Positions 38,419-47,947 of a DNA stretch of 64,000 bases are shown here, in pieces; within the stretch, counting starts at the first letter, position 1; the number at the start of each line of letters is the position of its first letter. The stretch lies in NCBI RefSeq assembly GCF_020181595.1, contig NZ_CP084028.1, positions 2,649,445-2,713,444 of the forward strand, in the 5' to 3' direction. A program made the position numbers and the translations under genes. The notes below the pieces were generated by a model that saw only the letters and a program-made list of their open reading frames with translations, did not search any database and had not been told where the DNA came from. The DNA is from [Mycobacterium] vasticus (GTDB taxonomy: Bacteria > Actinomycetota > Actinomycetes > Mycobacteriales > Mycobacteriaceae).

Positions 38419-38451
38419 GCTGCCTCCCCGTCTGAGCCTGCTCCCCGCCGA

Positions 38452-39597
38452 CTATACGAGCTTGCTTGGGCCGCGGACTATCCCCCAGCTGCCGTCGCGC
38501 CGCTGCACCAGGCCCGCCACCTCCAGCAGCGCAAGCGGACCGAACACCTGCGCCGGCGGCAGCCCGGCGGCGACCGCGATCTGGTCGACGGTGACCACAC
38601 CTCGGCCCGGCAGCGCTTCGTAGACCAGTCGCTCGGCGTCACTGAGCCCGTCGAGCACAGTGCCCGGATGCGGCTGGTCAGCCGCCAGCTCCCCGATCCG
38701 GCCCGCCAACTCGAGCACCTCGTCGGCGCGGGTCACCAGCTCGGCGCCGCCGCGCAGCAGCACATGGCAGCCCGCCGACGCCGAACTGGTGACCGGCCCG
38801 GGTACCGCGGCCACCGGCCGGCCCAGCGCCCGCGCCCACGCCGCGGTGTTGGCCGCGCCGCTGCGCAGGCCGGCCTCGGCGACCACCGTGACTCCCGCCA
38901 GCACTGCCACCAGCCGGTTGCGGGTCAGAAACCGGTACCGGGTGGGTCGAAGCCCCGGCGGGTACTCGGTGAGGAGCAGACCGTTTGCACCGATGCGATG
39001 CAGCAGCGCGGAATGCCCTGCCGGATAAGGGACGTCGATTCCGCCGGCCAATACCGCCACGGTGATGCCGTCGGCGGCCAGCGCGGCGCGATGCGCGGCG
39101 CCGTCGATGCCGTAGGCGCCGCCGGACACCACCGCCACACCCCGTTCGACCACCCCCGCCGCCAGATCGGCGGCCACGAGTTCCCCGTAGGCGGTGGCCG
39201 CGCGGGTCCCGACGATGGCGGTGGCACGTTCGGCGGCTTCGTCGATGCACACCGGGCCCAGCGCCCACAGCGCCATTGGCGGGCGGCAGTCCGGCTTGCC
39301 GGTGGCCGAGGCTCCGCCGAAGGCGGCGAACGCCAGCGCCGGCCACTCGTCATCGTCGGGAGTGATCAGCCGGCCGCCGCGTCGGTCCAGCAACTCCAGA
39401 TCCTGCGCGGCCTGGTCGATCTCGCGGCGGACCTCGGTGTGGCGGGCCAGATCGGCATCCACTGCACCGCACCGGATCCGGTCGGCTGCCTCGACCGGCC
39501 CGACCCGCCTGACCAGTGCGGCCAGATCCGCACGCGGCGGTTCGGCCACCCGAGACAGGTAGGCCCAGGCCCGCAGGGTGGTGTGGTCGGCCTTCAT
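38452..39597 (-). CDS. dprA: DNA-processing protein DprA
   Basis: Rossmann-fold ssDNA-binding protein that loads RecA in transforming bacteria; its role in mycobacteria is unclear. The 381 residues contain the DprA core (AIVGTRAATAYGELVA, VSGGAYGIDGAAHRAAL, VLAGGIDVPYPAGHSALL, EYPPGLRPTRYRFLTRNRLV) and a C-terminal winged-helix piece (LSDAERLVYEALPGRGV). The ATG overlaps the stop of the upstream comM-type gene by 4 bases. Confidence 0.95.
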   Translation of the reverse strand: MKADHTTLRAWAYLSRVAEPPRADLAALVRRVGPVEAADRIRCGAVDADLARHTEVRREIDQAAQDLELLDRRGGRLITPDDDEWPALAFAAFGGASATGKPDCRPPMALWALGPVCIDEAAERATAIVGTRAATAYGELVAADLAAGVVERGVAVVSGGAYGIDGAAHRAALAADGITVAVLAGGIDVPYPAGHSALLHRIGANGLLLTEYPPGLRPTRYRFLTRNRLVAVLAGVTVVAEAGLRSGAANTAAWARALGRPVAAVPGPVTSSASAGCHVLLRGGAELVTRADEVLELAGRIGELAADQPHPGTVLDGLSDAERLVYEALPGRGVVTVDQIAVAAGLPPAQVFGPLALLEVAGLVQRRDGSWGIVRGPSKLV

Positions 39598-41105
39598 CGG
39601 TCCGCTCCCGCCTGGCGAAAGCTCAGTGCCGCGGCCACCTCGTCGAGACCAGGCGAGGTGCGGCCCACCAGATCCGACAGCGTCCACGCCACCCGCAGCG
39701 TGCGGTTGGCGCCGCGAATGGACAGCAGCCCGCGGTCCAGCGCGGTGCGCAGCGGCGCCATCGCGTCGACGCTGAGCCGGAACCTGCGGCGCAGCAGCGC
39801 CCCGCCGACTTCGGCGTTGGTGGCGAAGCCATGCGGCCCCCACCGGTGCGCGGCCGCGGCACGGGCTTGGGCCACCCGGGCCCGCACCATCGCGGTGGAT
39901 TCCCCGTCGTCTGCGGAGAACGCCCCGGCGCGCACCGGATGCATCTCGACGCGCAGATCCACTCGATCCAGCAGCGGTCCCGACAACCGGCCGAGGTAAC
40001 GCCGCTTCACCATAGACCTGCAGGTGCAGTCCCGCGGATCAGCGGGCGCGCACGGGCAGGGGTTGGCGGCCATCACCAACTGGAAGCGAGCCGGATAGCA
40101 GGCCACCCCGTCGCGACGCGCCAGCCGGATCTCTCCGTCTTCCAACGGTGTTCGCAGCGCCTCCAGGGCACTGACCCGGATCTCGGCGCACTCGTCGAGG
40201 AACAGCACCCCGCGGTGGGCCCGGCTCACCGCGCCAGGTCTGGCCATTCCCGAACCGCCACCGACCAGTGCCGCGACGCTGGAACTGTGGTGCGGGGCGA
40301 TGAACGGTGGACGGGTGATCAACGGGGCGCAGCCCGACAGCAGGCCCGCCACCGAGTGGATCGCGGTGACCTCCAGCGACTCGGATTCGGTCAGTGGCGG
40401 CAGAAGTCCCGGAAGCCGTTGGGCAAGCATGGTTTTACCGATTCCCGGTGGTCCGGTCAGCAGCAGGTGGTGTGAGCCGGCCGCGGCCACTTCCACGGCG
40501 AAGCGGGCCTGGGCCTGACCGACCACCTCGGCCAGATCCGCGGTCGCCTCGGGCTCGGGCGCCACCGCGGTTAGGCGGCCCTGCAGGTGCGACGATCCCG
40601 CCAGCCAGTCCAGCAGCTGCGTGAGCGTCGACACCCCGTAGACGTCGATGCCGTCGACCAGGCTGGCTTCGGCCAGGTTCTCGACCGGTACCACCGCCGC
40701 CGCCCAGCCCTCGCCCTTGGCGGCCAGCACCGCCGGCAGGATGCCGTGCACCGGCCGCACCCGCCCGTCGAGCGCCAGCTCACCGAGCAGCACGGTCTTC
40801 TCCAGCCGCGACCACTGCGTTTCGCGGTCAGCCGAGAGCACGGCACACGCCAGGGCCAGGTCATACCCTGATCCGCCTTTGGGCACCGTCGCCGGGGACA
40901 GCGCCAGGGTCAGCCGGGCCGCCGGCCAGCTCTGCTGGCTGTTGGTGATCGCCGCGCGCACCCGGTCTCGCGACTCCTGCAGCGCGGCGTCGGCAAGCCC
41001 GACCAGATGCACCCCGGGCAGCCCCGAGGCGATGTCGGCCTCGATCTCCACGATCAGGCCGTCCAGTCCGCGCACGGCCACCGAGAACGCCCGTCCCAGC
41101 GCCAT
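39594..41105 (-). CDS. YifB/ComM-family magnesium-chelatase-like AAA+ ATPase
   Basis: A 503-residue AAA+ protein of the ComM family, a branch-migration helicase in natural transformation in other bacteria. It has an N-terminal Lon-like fold (SGLPGVHLVGLADAALQES), Walker A LLTGPPGIGKTML, Walker B VLFLDECAEI, and the C-terminal part with ANPCPC and a second Cys cluster. It is coupled by overlap to dprA and to the UPF0102 gene, a conserved DNA-uptake-like trio (Rv2896c-Rv2898c). Confidence 0.95.
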   Translation of the reverse strand: MALGRAFSVAVRGLDGLIVEIEADIASGLPGVHLVGLADAALQESRDRVRAAITNSQQSWPAARLTLALSPATVPKGGSGYDLALACAVLSADRETQWSRLEKTVLLGELALDGRVRPVHGILPAVLAAKGEGWAAAVVPVENLAEASLVDGIDVYGVSTLTQLLDWLAGSSHLQGRLTAVAPEPEATADLAEVVGQAQARFAVEVAAAGSHHLLLTGPPGIGKTMLAQRLPGLLPPLTESESLEVTAIHSVAGLLSGCAPLITRPPFIAPHHSSSVAALVGGGSGMARPGAVSRAHRGVLFLDECAEIRVSALEALRTPLEDGEIRLARRDGVACYPARFQLVMAANPCPCAPADPRDCTCRSMVKRRYLGRLSGPLLDRVDLRVEMHPVRAGAFSADDGESTAMVRARVAQARAAAAHRWGPHGFATNAEVGGALLRRRFRLSVDAMAPLRTALDRGLLSIRGANRTLRVAWTLSDLVGRTSPGLDEVAAALSFRQAGADR

Positions 41106-41473
41106 CAGCCCACACCCGACAGGTGGCTGATCTCGGGTGTGGCACTGCGGCCGACCCGCACACCGATGACGTCCAGGCGCACCCGCGGCCAATGGGTGTC
41201 CTGAGCGCCGAGCCAGATCCCGGCCAGGCGCCGCAGCCGCCGCACCTTGCGTTCCGGGACCGCATACGCCAGGCCACCGAACCCGTCACCACTGCGGGTC
41301 TTCACCTCGACGAAGACCACCGTCCCGGTTGCCGGATCGGCGGCGATCACGTCCAACTCCCCGTATCGGCAGCGCCAGTTGCGGGCCAGGATCTCCCAGC
41401 CCTGCCGGATCAGATAGTCGACGGCGGTCTGTTCGCCCAGCGCACCCAGTTGCGCCCTCGTCATCGTTGTCAT
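41105..41473 (-). CDS. UPF0102 endonuclease-fold protein
   Basis: A ~122-residue YraN/UPF0102 protein with a restriction-endonuclease-like core: GEQTAVDYLIRQGWEILARN, the Glu-Asp pair in YGELDVIAAD, and VFVEVKTRSGDGFG with the E-x-K motif. The start MTTMTRAQLG at 41473 is chosen; an in-frame start at 41494 adds seven residues. Its stop shares one base with the comM-type start (TGATG). Confidence 0.93.
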   Translation of the reverse strand: MTTMTRAQLGALGEQTAVDYLIRQGWEILARNWRCRYGELDVIAADPATGTVVFVEVKTRSGDGFGGLAYAVPERKVRRLRRLAGIWLGAQDTHWPRVRLDVIGVRVGRSATPEISHLSGVG

Positions 41474-41545
41474 GCCGGTCAGGTTCTGCGGCACCCCCGA
41501 CAGCGCGCCCCCGCCGGATAACCGAAACCCCGGTGAACTCCTCGG

Positions 41546-42586
41546 TTATCCCCAGTCCGGCGAGTATCCACAGCCGTCAGGTGCGGCTACGGCGGGCACC
41601 GTCTCACTGGTCACCAGGCCGTGGGTGTCGGTGAGTTCGTCGACGACTTCGAAGCATTCGGCGATATTGCGCGGTGTGTCGACGATGATCGTGGCGACCG
41701 GTACCTGCCGGGTCACCTGGAGCAGTCGGTCTCCGCGCGGCGCACGCCCGCCCTGATACCCCCAGACGGCCCGCAATACCGTTGCACCGCCCAAGGATCG
41801 GTGTTCCCACAACCGACGCACCAGGGCGCGGTGGATGGGGACGCCGCCGTGCAGGTCGGATTCGCCGGTGTGGACCGTCAGCTTCTGCCACAGTTTCAGA
41901 CCGTGCTCGTCGGCACCGGCCACCGCGCGCGGGTGCCCCAGCAACTGGCCGTCGCGTTTGCAGACCGTGACCCGTTCGGCGGTGATCAACGGCCGACGCA
42001 GCATCCGGCCCAGCTCGGGCAGTGCCGCATTGACGCACTCGGCACGCCCGACGGCGGTGATCATCACCGGGACATCGGTGTTGCCGCCGAAGAACTGCGC
42101 CCGTTCTCGGTTGCCGCCGAAGGTGCCGTCGACGCCGAGGAACGCCGACGCGCCATCGAAACCGTTGCGGTACAGCAGATCACAGACCGCGATGTACCCG
42201 GGGCGCCGGTTGATCCGCTCCTTGCGTCCGAGATAGACGGTCAGCTTGACGGCCCCGTCGACGGTATCGGCTGGTTCGAGCAGCTGCGCCCGCTCCAGCG
42301 TGACCAGCGCGCGCTTGGGCATGGCGCGCAGCGGGTCCAACAACGCCTCGATCGCCGGCTCGGCGTCGACGGCGACGACAACGACGGGCGGGTCCTCCGA
42401 CAGGCTCAGTGAGCGATCACTGCGCAGGTGCCGACGCGCCCCGAATCCGCTGACACCGCGCAACGCCACGCTGGTCGCGATCGCACGCCGGCCGAAGAGG
42501 TCGAGCATCTCCTCGGACAGGAAGCCGCTGCCGCCGCGTTGCCGTTCGTCGAAGTACGCAGTGAGCTTGAGGCAGTCCTGGCTCAC
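41546..42586 (-). CDS. Triple DUF190 (PII-like fold) protein
   Basis: A 346-residue protein made of three tandem copies of DUF190, at about 5-105, 112-213 and 225-330. Each opens with a strand (LKLTAYFDER, VKLTVYLGRK, LWQKLTVHTGES), then a helix with LxxxLxxRxxxGATVLRGVxGFG-like text (TSVALRGVSGFGARR, ASAFLGVDGTFGGNR, ATVLRAVWGYQGGR), then VPVMITAV-like and ITxExV strands. DUF190 structures resemble PII and are often linked to fluoride channels. A triple fusion is unusual; DUF190 proteins are normally about 110 residues. GTG start, 9 bases downstream of a GNAT gene, so likely one operon. Function unknown. Confidence 0.85.
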   Translation of the reverse strand: MSQDCLKLTAYFDERQRGGSGFLSEEMLDLFGRRAIATSVALRGVSGFGARRHLRSDRSLSLSEDPPVVVVAVDAEPAIEALLDPLRAMPKRALVTLERAQLLEPADTVDGAVKLTVYLGRKERINRRPGYIAVCDLLYRNGFDGASAFLGVDGTFGGNRERAQFFGGNTDVPVMITAVGRAECVNAALPELGRMLRRPLITAERVTVCKRDGQLLGHPRAVAGADEHGLKLWQKLTVHTGESDLHGGVPIHRALVRRLWEHRSLGGATVLRAVWGYQGGRAPRGDRLLQVTRQVPVATIIVDTPRNIAECFEVVDELTDTHGLVTSETVPAVAAPDGCGYSPDWG

Positions 42587-42595
42587 GGCCGGGCG

Positions 42596-43261
42596 TTAGC
42601 CGGAGTGCGCGCCCGGTGCCCGAACCACCAGGGGCACACCAGGAAAAACCGCTGCCATCTCGGAGCGGGCTCGCCGCAGGGCGGCAGTGCCGTAGCCCTT
42701 CTTGCGGTACTCGGGACTGATCCAGATCCGTACGTTGACCTCACCGCGGGCCAGGTCGCCGAAGACCATCCCGACCTTGTCCGCTCCGTCGATCGCGACG
42801 AACCAGGCCGCGTCCTCGTCGTCGACGCGGACCAGCGCGGAGTGGATCTCGTCGTCGAGGCCGCCGGCCGGCCCGCCGGACCCGTCGCCGCTGGCGCCGA
42901 CGTCGGTGGTGCGCAACGCGAAGATGTCGCGGTCCGGGTCGCCGGCGAACGGGCGCAGCAGCAGGGTCTCCCCGGAGCTGGCCGGACGCTCGCCGAGGGT
43001 GAAGGTCAACTCGTTGTTCAGGTCCTCGACCTCTACCCGAATACGCTCCCGCGAGTCCTTGGTGAGCTGGTCGAAGGACATACCGATCACGGCTTCGCAT
43101 CCGGACGCCGAGGTGCCGAGCAACTTCGCGATCGCCTGGACGGCCGAGGCGCGGTCGTCGGCGTCGACGATCACGTCGAGCACCTCATGGCGGCGCTCCA
43201 TGGCCTTGAGTAGAGCATCTGCGATTTCACGACGGGAGACGGCACGGTCGACAGCGGTCAT
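42596..43261 (-). CDS. GyrA-like helical domain fused to GNAT acetyltransferase
   Basis: A 221-residue protein in two parts. Residues about 10-85 (RREIADALLKAMERRHEVLD, ASAVQAIAKLLGTSASGCEAV, IGMSFDQLTKDSRERI) follow the helical stretch of gyrase A/topoisomerase IV A where xxLLxALDxxDEVIxLIR, xAxAILDMxLxxLxxxER recur. Residues about 95-220 are a GNAT domain with WISPEYRKKGYGTAALRRAR (acetyl-CoA loop R-K-K-G-Y-G). The catalytic Tyr of gyrase lies elsewhere and is absent, so the first part is probably a dimerisation or DNA/topoisomerase-docking module. It precedes the triple-DUF190 gene. I do not know a characterised homologue. Confidence 0.8.
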   Translation of the reverse strand: MTAVDRAVSRREIADALLKAMERRHEVLDVIVDADDRASAVQAIAKLLGTSASGCEAVIGMSFDQLTKDSRERIRVEVEDLNNELTFTLGERPASSGETLLLRPFAGDPDRDIFALRTTDVGASGDGSGGPAGGLDDEIHSALVRVDDEDAAWFVAIDGADKVGMVFGDLARGEVNVRIWISPEYRKKGYGTAALRRARSEMAAVFPGVPLVVRAPGAHSG

Positions 43262-43312
43262 GGCTGTCAGCCTAGACCGAAGCCCAGGGACTGCGCACCG
43301 GCGTCGCGGTGT

Positions 43313-43618
43313 TTACTCCGGCAGTCGCAGCTCGGGCTTCTCGACCTCTTCGATGTTGACGTCTTTGAAGGTGACCACGCGTACCTGTTTGACGAACCGG
43401 GCCGGACGGTACATGTCCCACACCCACGCATCGGCCAGGCGCAGCTCGAAGTACACCTCGCCGTCGGCATTGCGCGGCACCATCTCCACGCTGTTGGCCA
43501 GATAGAAACGCCGTTCGGTCTCCACGACGTAACTGAACTGCCCCACGATGTCCTTGTATTCGCGGTACAGCGAGAGTTCCATCTCGGTTTCGTACTTCTC
43601 GAGATCCTCAGCGCTCAT
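43313..43618 (-). CDS. DUF2469 protein (Rv2901c-like)
   Basis: A 101-residue acidic cytosolic protein, starting [20 protein letters not shown] and containing [19 protein letters not shown] and [16 protein letters not shown]. Highly conserved in actinobacteria beside rnhB; function unknown. The ATG at 43618 overlaps the rnhB stop by 4 bases. Confidence 0.95.
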   Translation of the reverse strand: MSAEDLEKYETEMELSLYREYKDIVGQFSYVVETERRFYLANSVEMVPRNADGEVYFELRLADAWVWDMYRPARFVKQVRVVTFKDVNIEEVEKPELRLPE

Positions 43619-44274
43619 CTGGCACTCACCACCTTGCGTACGTTGACGAACGAGTATCGATGCTGGCTGCACGGCCCCAGCGCGGTCAGGGCCGCGGTGT
43701 GTGCGGCGGTCGAATACCCCTTGTGCACGGCGAAACCGTAGCCGGGGTGGTCGGCGTCCAGCGTCGCCATGTAGCGGTCACGACTGACCTTGGCCAGCAC
43801 GCTCGCGGCGGCGATGCAGGCCGCCGCGCCGTCGCCGCCGACCACCGGCAGCGACGGCATCGCCAGCCCCGGCACCCGGAATCCGTCGGAGAGCACGTAA
43901 CCCGGCCGAACCGCCAACCCTGCCACGGCGCGCCGCATGCCCTCGATGTTGGCGGCATGCACACCGCTCACATCGACATCGGCCGACGGGATGAACACCA
44001 CGTGGTAGGCCAGCGCATGCCGGCGGATCAGTGGAAACAACCGCTCGCGCGCCTTCTCGGTGAGCTTCTTGGAGTCATCGAGTGCCGCCAGAGCGGCGGG
44101 TTTGCCCGGCCCGAGAACGCAGGCGGCCACCACCAGCGGTCCGGCGCAAGCGCCACGGCCCACCTCGTCGACCCCGGCGACCGGCCCCAGACCGCTGCGA
44201 TACAGCGCGGACTCCAGCGTGCGCAGCCCCGGCGAACGCCGGATCACCGCGCGCGGCGGCCAGGCCGGAGCCAT
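43615..44274 (-). CDS. rnhB: Ribonuclease HII
   Basis: Removes RNA from RNA-DNA hybrids and starts ribonucleotide excision. The 219 residues show the acidic active site: [20 protein letters not shown] (Asp, Glu), [14 protein letters not shown], a later Asp in [12 protein letters not shown] and [22 protein letters not shown]. It is about 45 residues shorter than the M. tuberculosis enzyme, which has a longer C-terminal tail; the catalytic core is complete. Starts 2 bases after the lepB stop on the same strand. Confidence 0.97.
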   Translation of the reverse strand: MAPAWPPRAVIRRSPGLRTLESALYRSGLGPVAGVDEVGRGACAGPLVVAACVLGPGKPAALAALDDSKKLTEKARERLFPLIRRHALAYHVVFIPSADVDVSGVHAANIEGMRRAVAGLAVRPGYVLSDGFRVPGLAMPSLPVVGGDGAAACIAAASVLAKVSRDRYMATLDADHPGYGFAVHKGYSTAAHTAALTALGPCSQHRYSFVNVRKVVSAR

Positions 44275-44276
44275 GG

Positions 44277-45101
44277 CTAGGGGCCCTGCTGCGGGTTGAT
44301 CGCCCTGACCGGTCCCCAGCGCGACGGCGGCCAGGCGATGAATCGGGTCTTGCCGATCACGTTCGCCACCGGCACGGTGCCCAGGTTCGGGTCGTCACCG
44401 GTGCACAGCAGCCGGTTCGCGATGTCGGCCGGGCTGTTGTCGCAGTGCGCCCTCGAATCCGACGAGTGGGTCCGGTTGTCGCCCATCACCCACAGTCGCT
44501 CGGCCGGCACGGTCACCGGGCCGAACTCAGCGCCCAGGCAGGGATAGACCATCGGGTCGACCATCAAGGTGGCCGGGTTCAGGTACGGCTCGTCGAGCGG
44601 CTTGCCGTCGACCGTCAGCCCGGTGTCGTTGCGGCACTGCACGGTCTGGCCGCCCACCGCGATGACTCGCTTGACCAAGTCGTTCTCGTCCGGCGGGACG
44701 AATCCGATGAAGGACAGGGCGTTCTGCACCCACCGGATCGCGGTGTTGGACGACCGGATCGACTTGTAACCGACGTTCCAGGACGGCGGGCCCGCGAAGA
44801 CGACGACGTCGCCGGGTTGCGGCTTGCTGAACCGATAGGTGACCTTGTCGACCATGATCCGGTCGCCGACGCAGCCGTGGCAGCCGTGCAGCGTCGGCTC
44901 CATCGACTCCGACGGGATCAGATACGGACGCGCGACGAACGTCAGCATCAGGTAGTACAGCAGCAGCGCGATCGCGACCATGATGGTCGACTCACGCAGT
45001 GTGGTGCGCTTGCCGTCACCGGAATCCGGCGTGGAGTCAACCGCCTCGGGCTGTTCGGCCTCAGGGGAGTTCTCGGGCGACGAGCCCGTGGTGTCGGTCA
45101 C
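44277..45101 (-). CDS. lepB: Type I signal peptidase
   Basis: Membrane serine protease that cleaves signal peptides of exported proteins. The 274 residues have an acidic cytosolic N-terminus, one membrane helix ([19 protein letters not shown]), the catalytic Ser in [10 protein letters not shown] and Lys in [11 protein letters not shown], and the conserved box [17 protein letters not shown] start. It follows rplS by 50 bases, as in M. tuberculosis. Confidence 0.97.
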   Translation of the reverse strand: MTDTTGSSPENSPEAEQPEAVDSTPDSGDGKRTTLRESTIMVAIALLLYYLMLTFVARPYLIPSESMEPTLHGCHGCVGDRIMVDKVTYRFSKPQPGDVVVFAGPPSWNVGYKSIRSSNTAIRWVQNALSFIGFVPPDENDLVKRVIAVGGQTVQCRNDTGLTVDGKPLDEPYLNPATLMVDPMVYPCLGAEFGPVTVPAERLWVMGDNRTHSSDSRAHCDNSPADIANRLLCTGDDPNLGTVPVANVIGKTRFIAWPPSRWGPVRAINPQQGP

Positions 45102-45151
45102 GAGATCAGGGTAGTGACCGCATCAGCGGCGCCGTTGACCGACGGGCAAGC

Positions 45152-45493
45152 TCAGCGCTTTTCCTTGATCTTGGCCTTCTTGCCGCGCAGTTCACGCAGG
45201 TAGTACAGCTTGGCCCGGCGGACGTCACCGCGGACCACGACGTCGATGTGGTCGACGTTGGGCGAGTGCACCGGGAAGGTCCGCTCCACACCCACGCCGT
45301 AGCTCTCCTTGCGGACGGTGAAGGTCTCGCGGACACCGCCACCCTGGCGGCGGATGACCACGCCCTTGAACACCTGGATGCGCTCCTTGGTGCCCTCGAT
45401 CACCTTCACGTGCACGTTGATGGTGTCACCGGGGGCAAAGGCCGGGATGTCGTCGCGCAGCGACGCCTTGTCGACGATGTCCAGCGTGTTCAT
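45152..45493 (-). CDS. rplS: 50S ribosomal protein L19
   Basis: Large-subunit protein at the 30S/50S interface. From the ATG at 45493 it is 113 residues, starting [19 protein letters not shown] and containing [20 protein letters not shown] and a basic C-terminus ([11 protein letters not shown]). GAGGAAG lies just upstream of the ATG. The open frame continues upstream, but the family length supports this start. Confidence 0.98.
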   Translation of the reverse strand: MNTLDIVDKASLRDDIPAFAPGDTINVHVKVIEGTKERIQVFKGVVIRRQGGGVRETFTVRKESYGVGVERTFPVHSPNVDHIDVVVRGDVRRAKLYYLRELRGKKAKIKEKR

Positions 45494-45820
45494 GCGGAAA
45501 CACTTCCTCGTGGTTCGCGGCTGCCGACCGGCCGGCACGCGCAGTACGCGTGCAGACGGTAGCCGAGCCGATGGGTTCGGGCCTGCTGTCGCACTGCGCG
45601 GTGACCGGGACGCCAGGCCCACCCGTCGGGCGACAACTGCTCAATTGTGCCAGACGCAGCGGATTCGGCGAAATCGCGCAAATCGCCGCGACCGAACTGC
45701 GCAATCCGGGCGTCCACGCGGTAATCTGTCCGCCGAGCCGATGGCGTCTTTTGCGGCGAGCCCGTGATCCCACGTCGGTATTCATATCTGACCTATTGCC
45801 TGCTGAGGAGGCCAACCGCC
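45494..45820. other. Intergenic region between divergent rplS and lppW
   Basis: 327 bases without a supported gene. It must hold the rplS leader and both promoters. Near lppW there is AGGAGG (45803-45820 region) and AT-rich sequence around 45778-45790. Near rplS there is GAGGAAG and a GC-rich self-complementary stretch around 45515-45535. No known riboswitch, repeat or operator was recognised. Confidence 0.6.
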
Positions 45821-46729
45821 GTGCGGCCATCGATGCTCCTGCTGACCATCGTCATGGTGATGTCGACGGTGATTTTCGGCTGCGACGAGAAGGTGTACGG
45901 CGCCGCCGACGCCCGGCCCCAGTACCGCGCCCCGGAGGTCACCCCGGTGGCCACGGCCATCGAAGCCCCGCGCGCGCCCGCCATCCAGCCGGCCGCGGTG
46001 GTCGACACCCTGGCCTCGCGGCTGCAGGACGCCACCGAAGATGCCGCCAAGACCGGCGCCAACATCTCGGTGGCCGTGCTGGACCGGACCACGCATCAGC
46101 TGGTCACCAACGGCAACACCCGGCCGATCGCCACCGCCTCGGTGGTCAAGCTGTTCATCGCCGACGACCTGTTGATGCGGACATCGTCGGAGAACCCGCT
46201 GTCCGCCGACGACCGCGCCGCCGTGGACGTGATGCTGCAGTCATCCGACGACGGCGCCGCCGAGACGTTCTGGAACTCGGGCGGCGGCAACGCGATCGTC
46301 TCCCGGGTGGCCAGCCGCTACGGCCTGTCCGGGACCTGGCCGCCGTCCAACGGCGCCTGGTGGAACACCATCAGCACCGCGCCGGACCTGGCGCGCTACT
46401 ACGACATGCTGCTCAACGGCTCCGGCGGGCTGCCGGCTGACCGCGCCAACATCATCATCAACAACCTGGCCCAGTCCACCCCGACCGGCATCGACGGGTA
46501 CCCGCAGCGGTTCGGCATCCCCGAGGGCCTCTACAACGAGCCGGTGGCGGTCAAGCAGGGCTGGATGTGCTGCATCGGCAACAACTGGATGCACCTGTCG
46601 ACCGGTGTGGTCGGCGCGGACCGCCGCTACGTGGTGGTGATCGAGTCGCTGCAGCCCAGCGATGACGCCACCGCGCGCACCACGATCACCCAGGCCGTCA
46701 AGACCATCTTCCCCGGCGGCCGGATCTAG
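45821..46729 (+). CDS. lppW: Lipoprotein LppW, serine beta-lactamase-like fold
   Basis: A 302-residue exported protein with a signal peptide ending STVIFGC, which may be a lipobox (Phe at -2 is unusual). The mature part looks like a class-A beta-lactamase-fold domain: [13 protein letters not shown] has an S-x-x-K motif, [11 protein letters not shown] an S-D-D in place of S-D-N, and AVKQGWMCC a K-Q-G in place of K-T-G. Activity is therefore uncertain. The GTG at 45821 has AGGAGG at about 9 bases; an earlier start at 45764 has no such site. It converges with trmD, overlapping by 4 bases. Confidence 0.9.
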   Translation: MRPSMLLLTIVMVMSTVIFGCDEKVYGAADARPQYRAPEVTPVATAIEAPRAPAIQPAAVVDTLASRLQDATEDAAKTGANISVAVLDRTTHQLVTNGNTRPIATASVVKLFIADDLLMRTSSENPLSADDRAAVDVMLQSSDDGAAETFWNSGGGNAIVSRVASRYGLSGTWPPSNGAWWNTISTAPDLARYYDMLLNGSGGLPADRANIIINNLAQSTPTGIDGYPQRFGIPEGLYNEPVAVKQGWMCCIGNNWMHLSTGVVGADRRYVVVIESLQPSDDATARTTITQAVKTIFPGGRI

Positions 46730-47412
46730 CCGAGCAGATCCGGACGGCGTTCCCGGGTGCGTTGCAGCGCCGCCTCATGCCGCCAGGCGTCGATCCGGGC
46801 GTGGTCACCGGAGAGCAGTACTTCGGGAACCGGTAGGTCGCGCCAGATCGGCGGGCGGGTGTAGCTCGGCCCCTCCAGCAGTCCGTCACGGGCAGCGGAG
46901 TGCGAGTCGTCTTGCGGGGAAGCCGGATTGCCCAGGACTCCGGGCATCAGCCGCAAGACCGCCTCCAGCATCACCAGCACGGCGGCCTCGCCGCCGGCCA
47001 GCACGTAGTCACCGATCGACACCTCTTCGACGCGCATCCGCCGGACGGCGTCGTCGGCGACTCGCTGGTCGATGCCCTCATAGCGCCCGCAGGCGAACGC
47101 CAGATGGCCCTCGTGGCTCCACCGTTGCGCGGTGGCCTGGTCGAAGCGCACACCGGCCGGGGTGGGTATGACCAGAACGGTCTGCTCCGAACAGATCTCG
47201 TCGAGTGCAGCACCCCACACCGGGGCCTTCATCACCATTCCGGGCCCCCCGCCGTACGGCGAGTCGTCCACCGAGCGGTGCACGTCGTGGGTCCAGCGCC
47301 GAAGGTCGTGGACGGCAAGGTCGACGGCGCCGGATTCAATGGCCTTGCCCGGCAACGATTGACGGATCGGATCGAGATAGTCGGGGAAGATGGTCAGGAC
47401 GTCAACGCGCAC
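46726..47412 (-). CDS. trmD: tRNA (guanine-37-N1)-methyltransferase
   Basis: SPOUT-fold enzyme making m1G37, which prevents frameshifting. The 228 residues show [18 protein letters not shown], the SAM knot region [36 protein letters not shown] and [18 protein letters not shown] start, 3 bases after rimM. Part of the conserved rpsP-KH-rimM-trmD block. Confidence 0.97.
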   Translation of the reverse strand: MRVDVLTIFPDYLDPIRQSLPGKAIESGAVDLAVHDLRRWTHDVHRSVDDSPYGGGPGMVMKAPVWGAALDEICSEQTVLVIPTPAGVRFDQATAQRWSHEGHLAFACGRYEGIDQRVADDAVRRMRVEEVSIGDYVLAGGEAAVLVMLEAVLRLMPGVLGNPASPQDDSHSAARDGLLEGPSYTRPPIWRDLPVPEVLLSGDHARIDAWRHEAALQRTRERRPDLLG

Positions 47413-47415
47413 TTC

Positions 47416-47937
47416 TCAGTCTTCCAGTTCCAGCAGGCCGTCGGGCGGGTCGATGACCAGACTCTGCTCGGTCAGCGACACCGACGGGACGAACGCGGCG
47501 ACGAACGGGACCAGCAACTCACGTCCGTCGATCCGCTTGATCGCCAGCAGTTCGCCGGCCGCGGTGTGCAACACCTCGGTGACGGTGCCGATCTCCTCCC
47601 CCGCCGCGGTGCGCACCAGCAGACCTTCGAGCTGGTGGTCATAGTAGGTGTCGGCTTCGGTGATCGGCGGAAGGTCGGCGGAGTCGACCACAAAGAGGCT
47701 GCCGCGCAACGCATCTGAGGTGTCGCGGTCGTTGACACCCGTTAGCCGCACCAGCAGTCGCGCACCATGCGGGCGCACCGCCTCGATGACGAAATCACGC
47801 TGCGGCTCGCCCTTCTTGCGGGCACGCAGTGTCACACCCGGCGCGAACCGGAGTTCGGGATCGTCGGTGCGGACGTCGACGACGACCTCACCGGTGATGC
47901 CGTGGGCCTTGACCACCCGTCCGACGGTCAGCTCCAT
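47416..47937 (-). CDS. rimM: 16S rRNA processing protein RimM
   Basis: Ribosome maturation factor that binds S19 in the 30S head. The 173 residues have the N-terminal barrel ([18 protein letters not shown]) and the PRC-barrel domain ([20 protein letters not shown], then [13 protein letters not shown]). It lies 10 bases after the KH-protein gene. Confidence 0.97.
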   Translation of the reverse strand: MELTVGRVVKAHGITGEVVVDVRTDDPELRFAPGVTLRARKKGEPQRDFVIEAVRPHGARLLVRLTGVNDRDTSDALRGSLFVVDSADLPPITEADTYYDHQLEGLLVRTAAGEEIGTVTEVLHTAAGELLAIKRIDGRELLVPFVAAFVPSVSLTEQSLVIDPPDGLLELED

Positions 47938-47947
47938 GACCGGCCTG

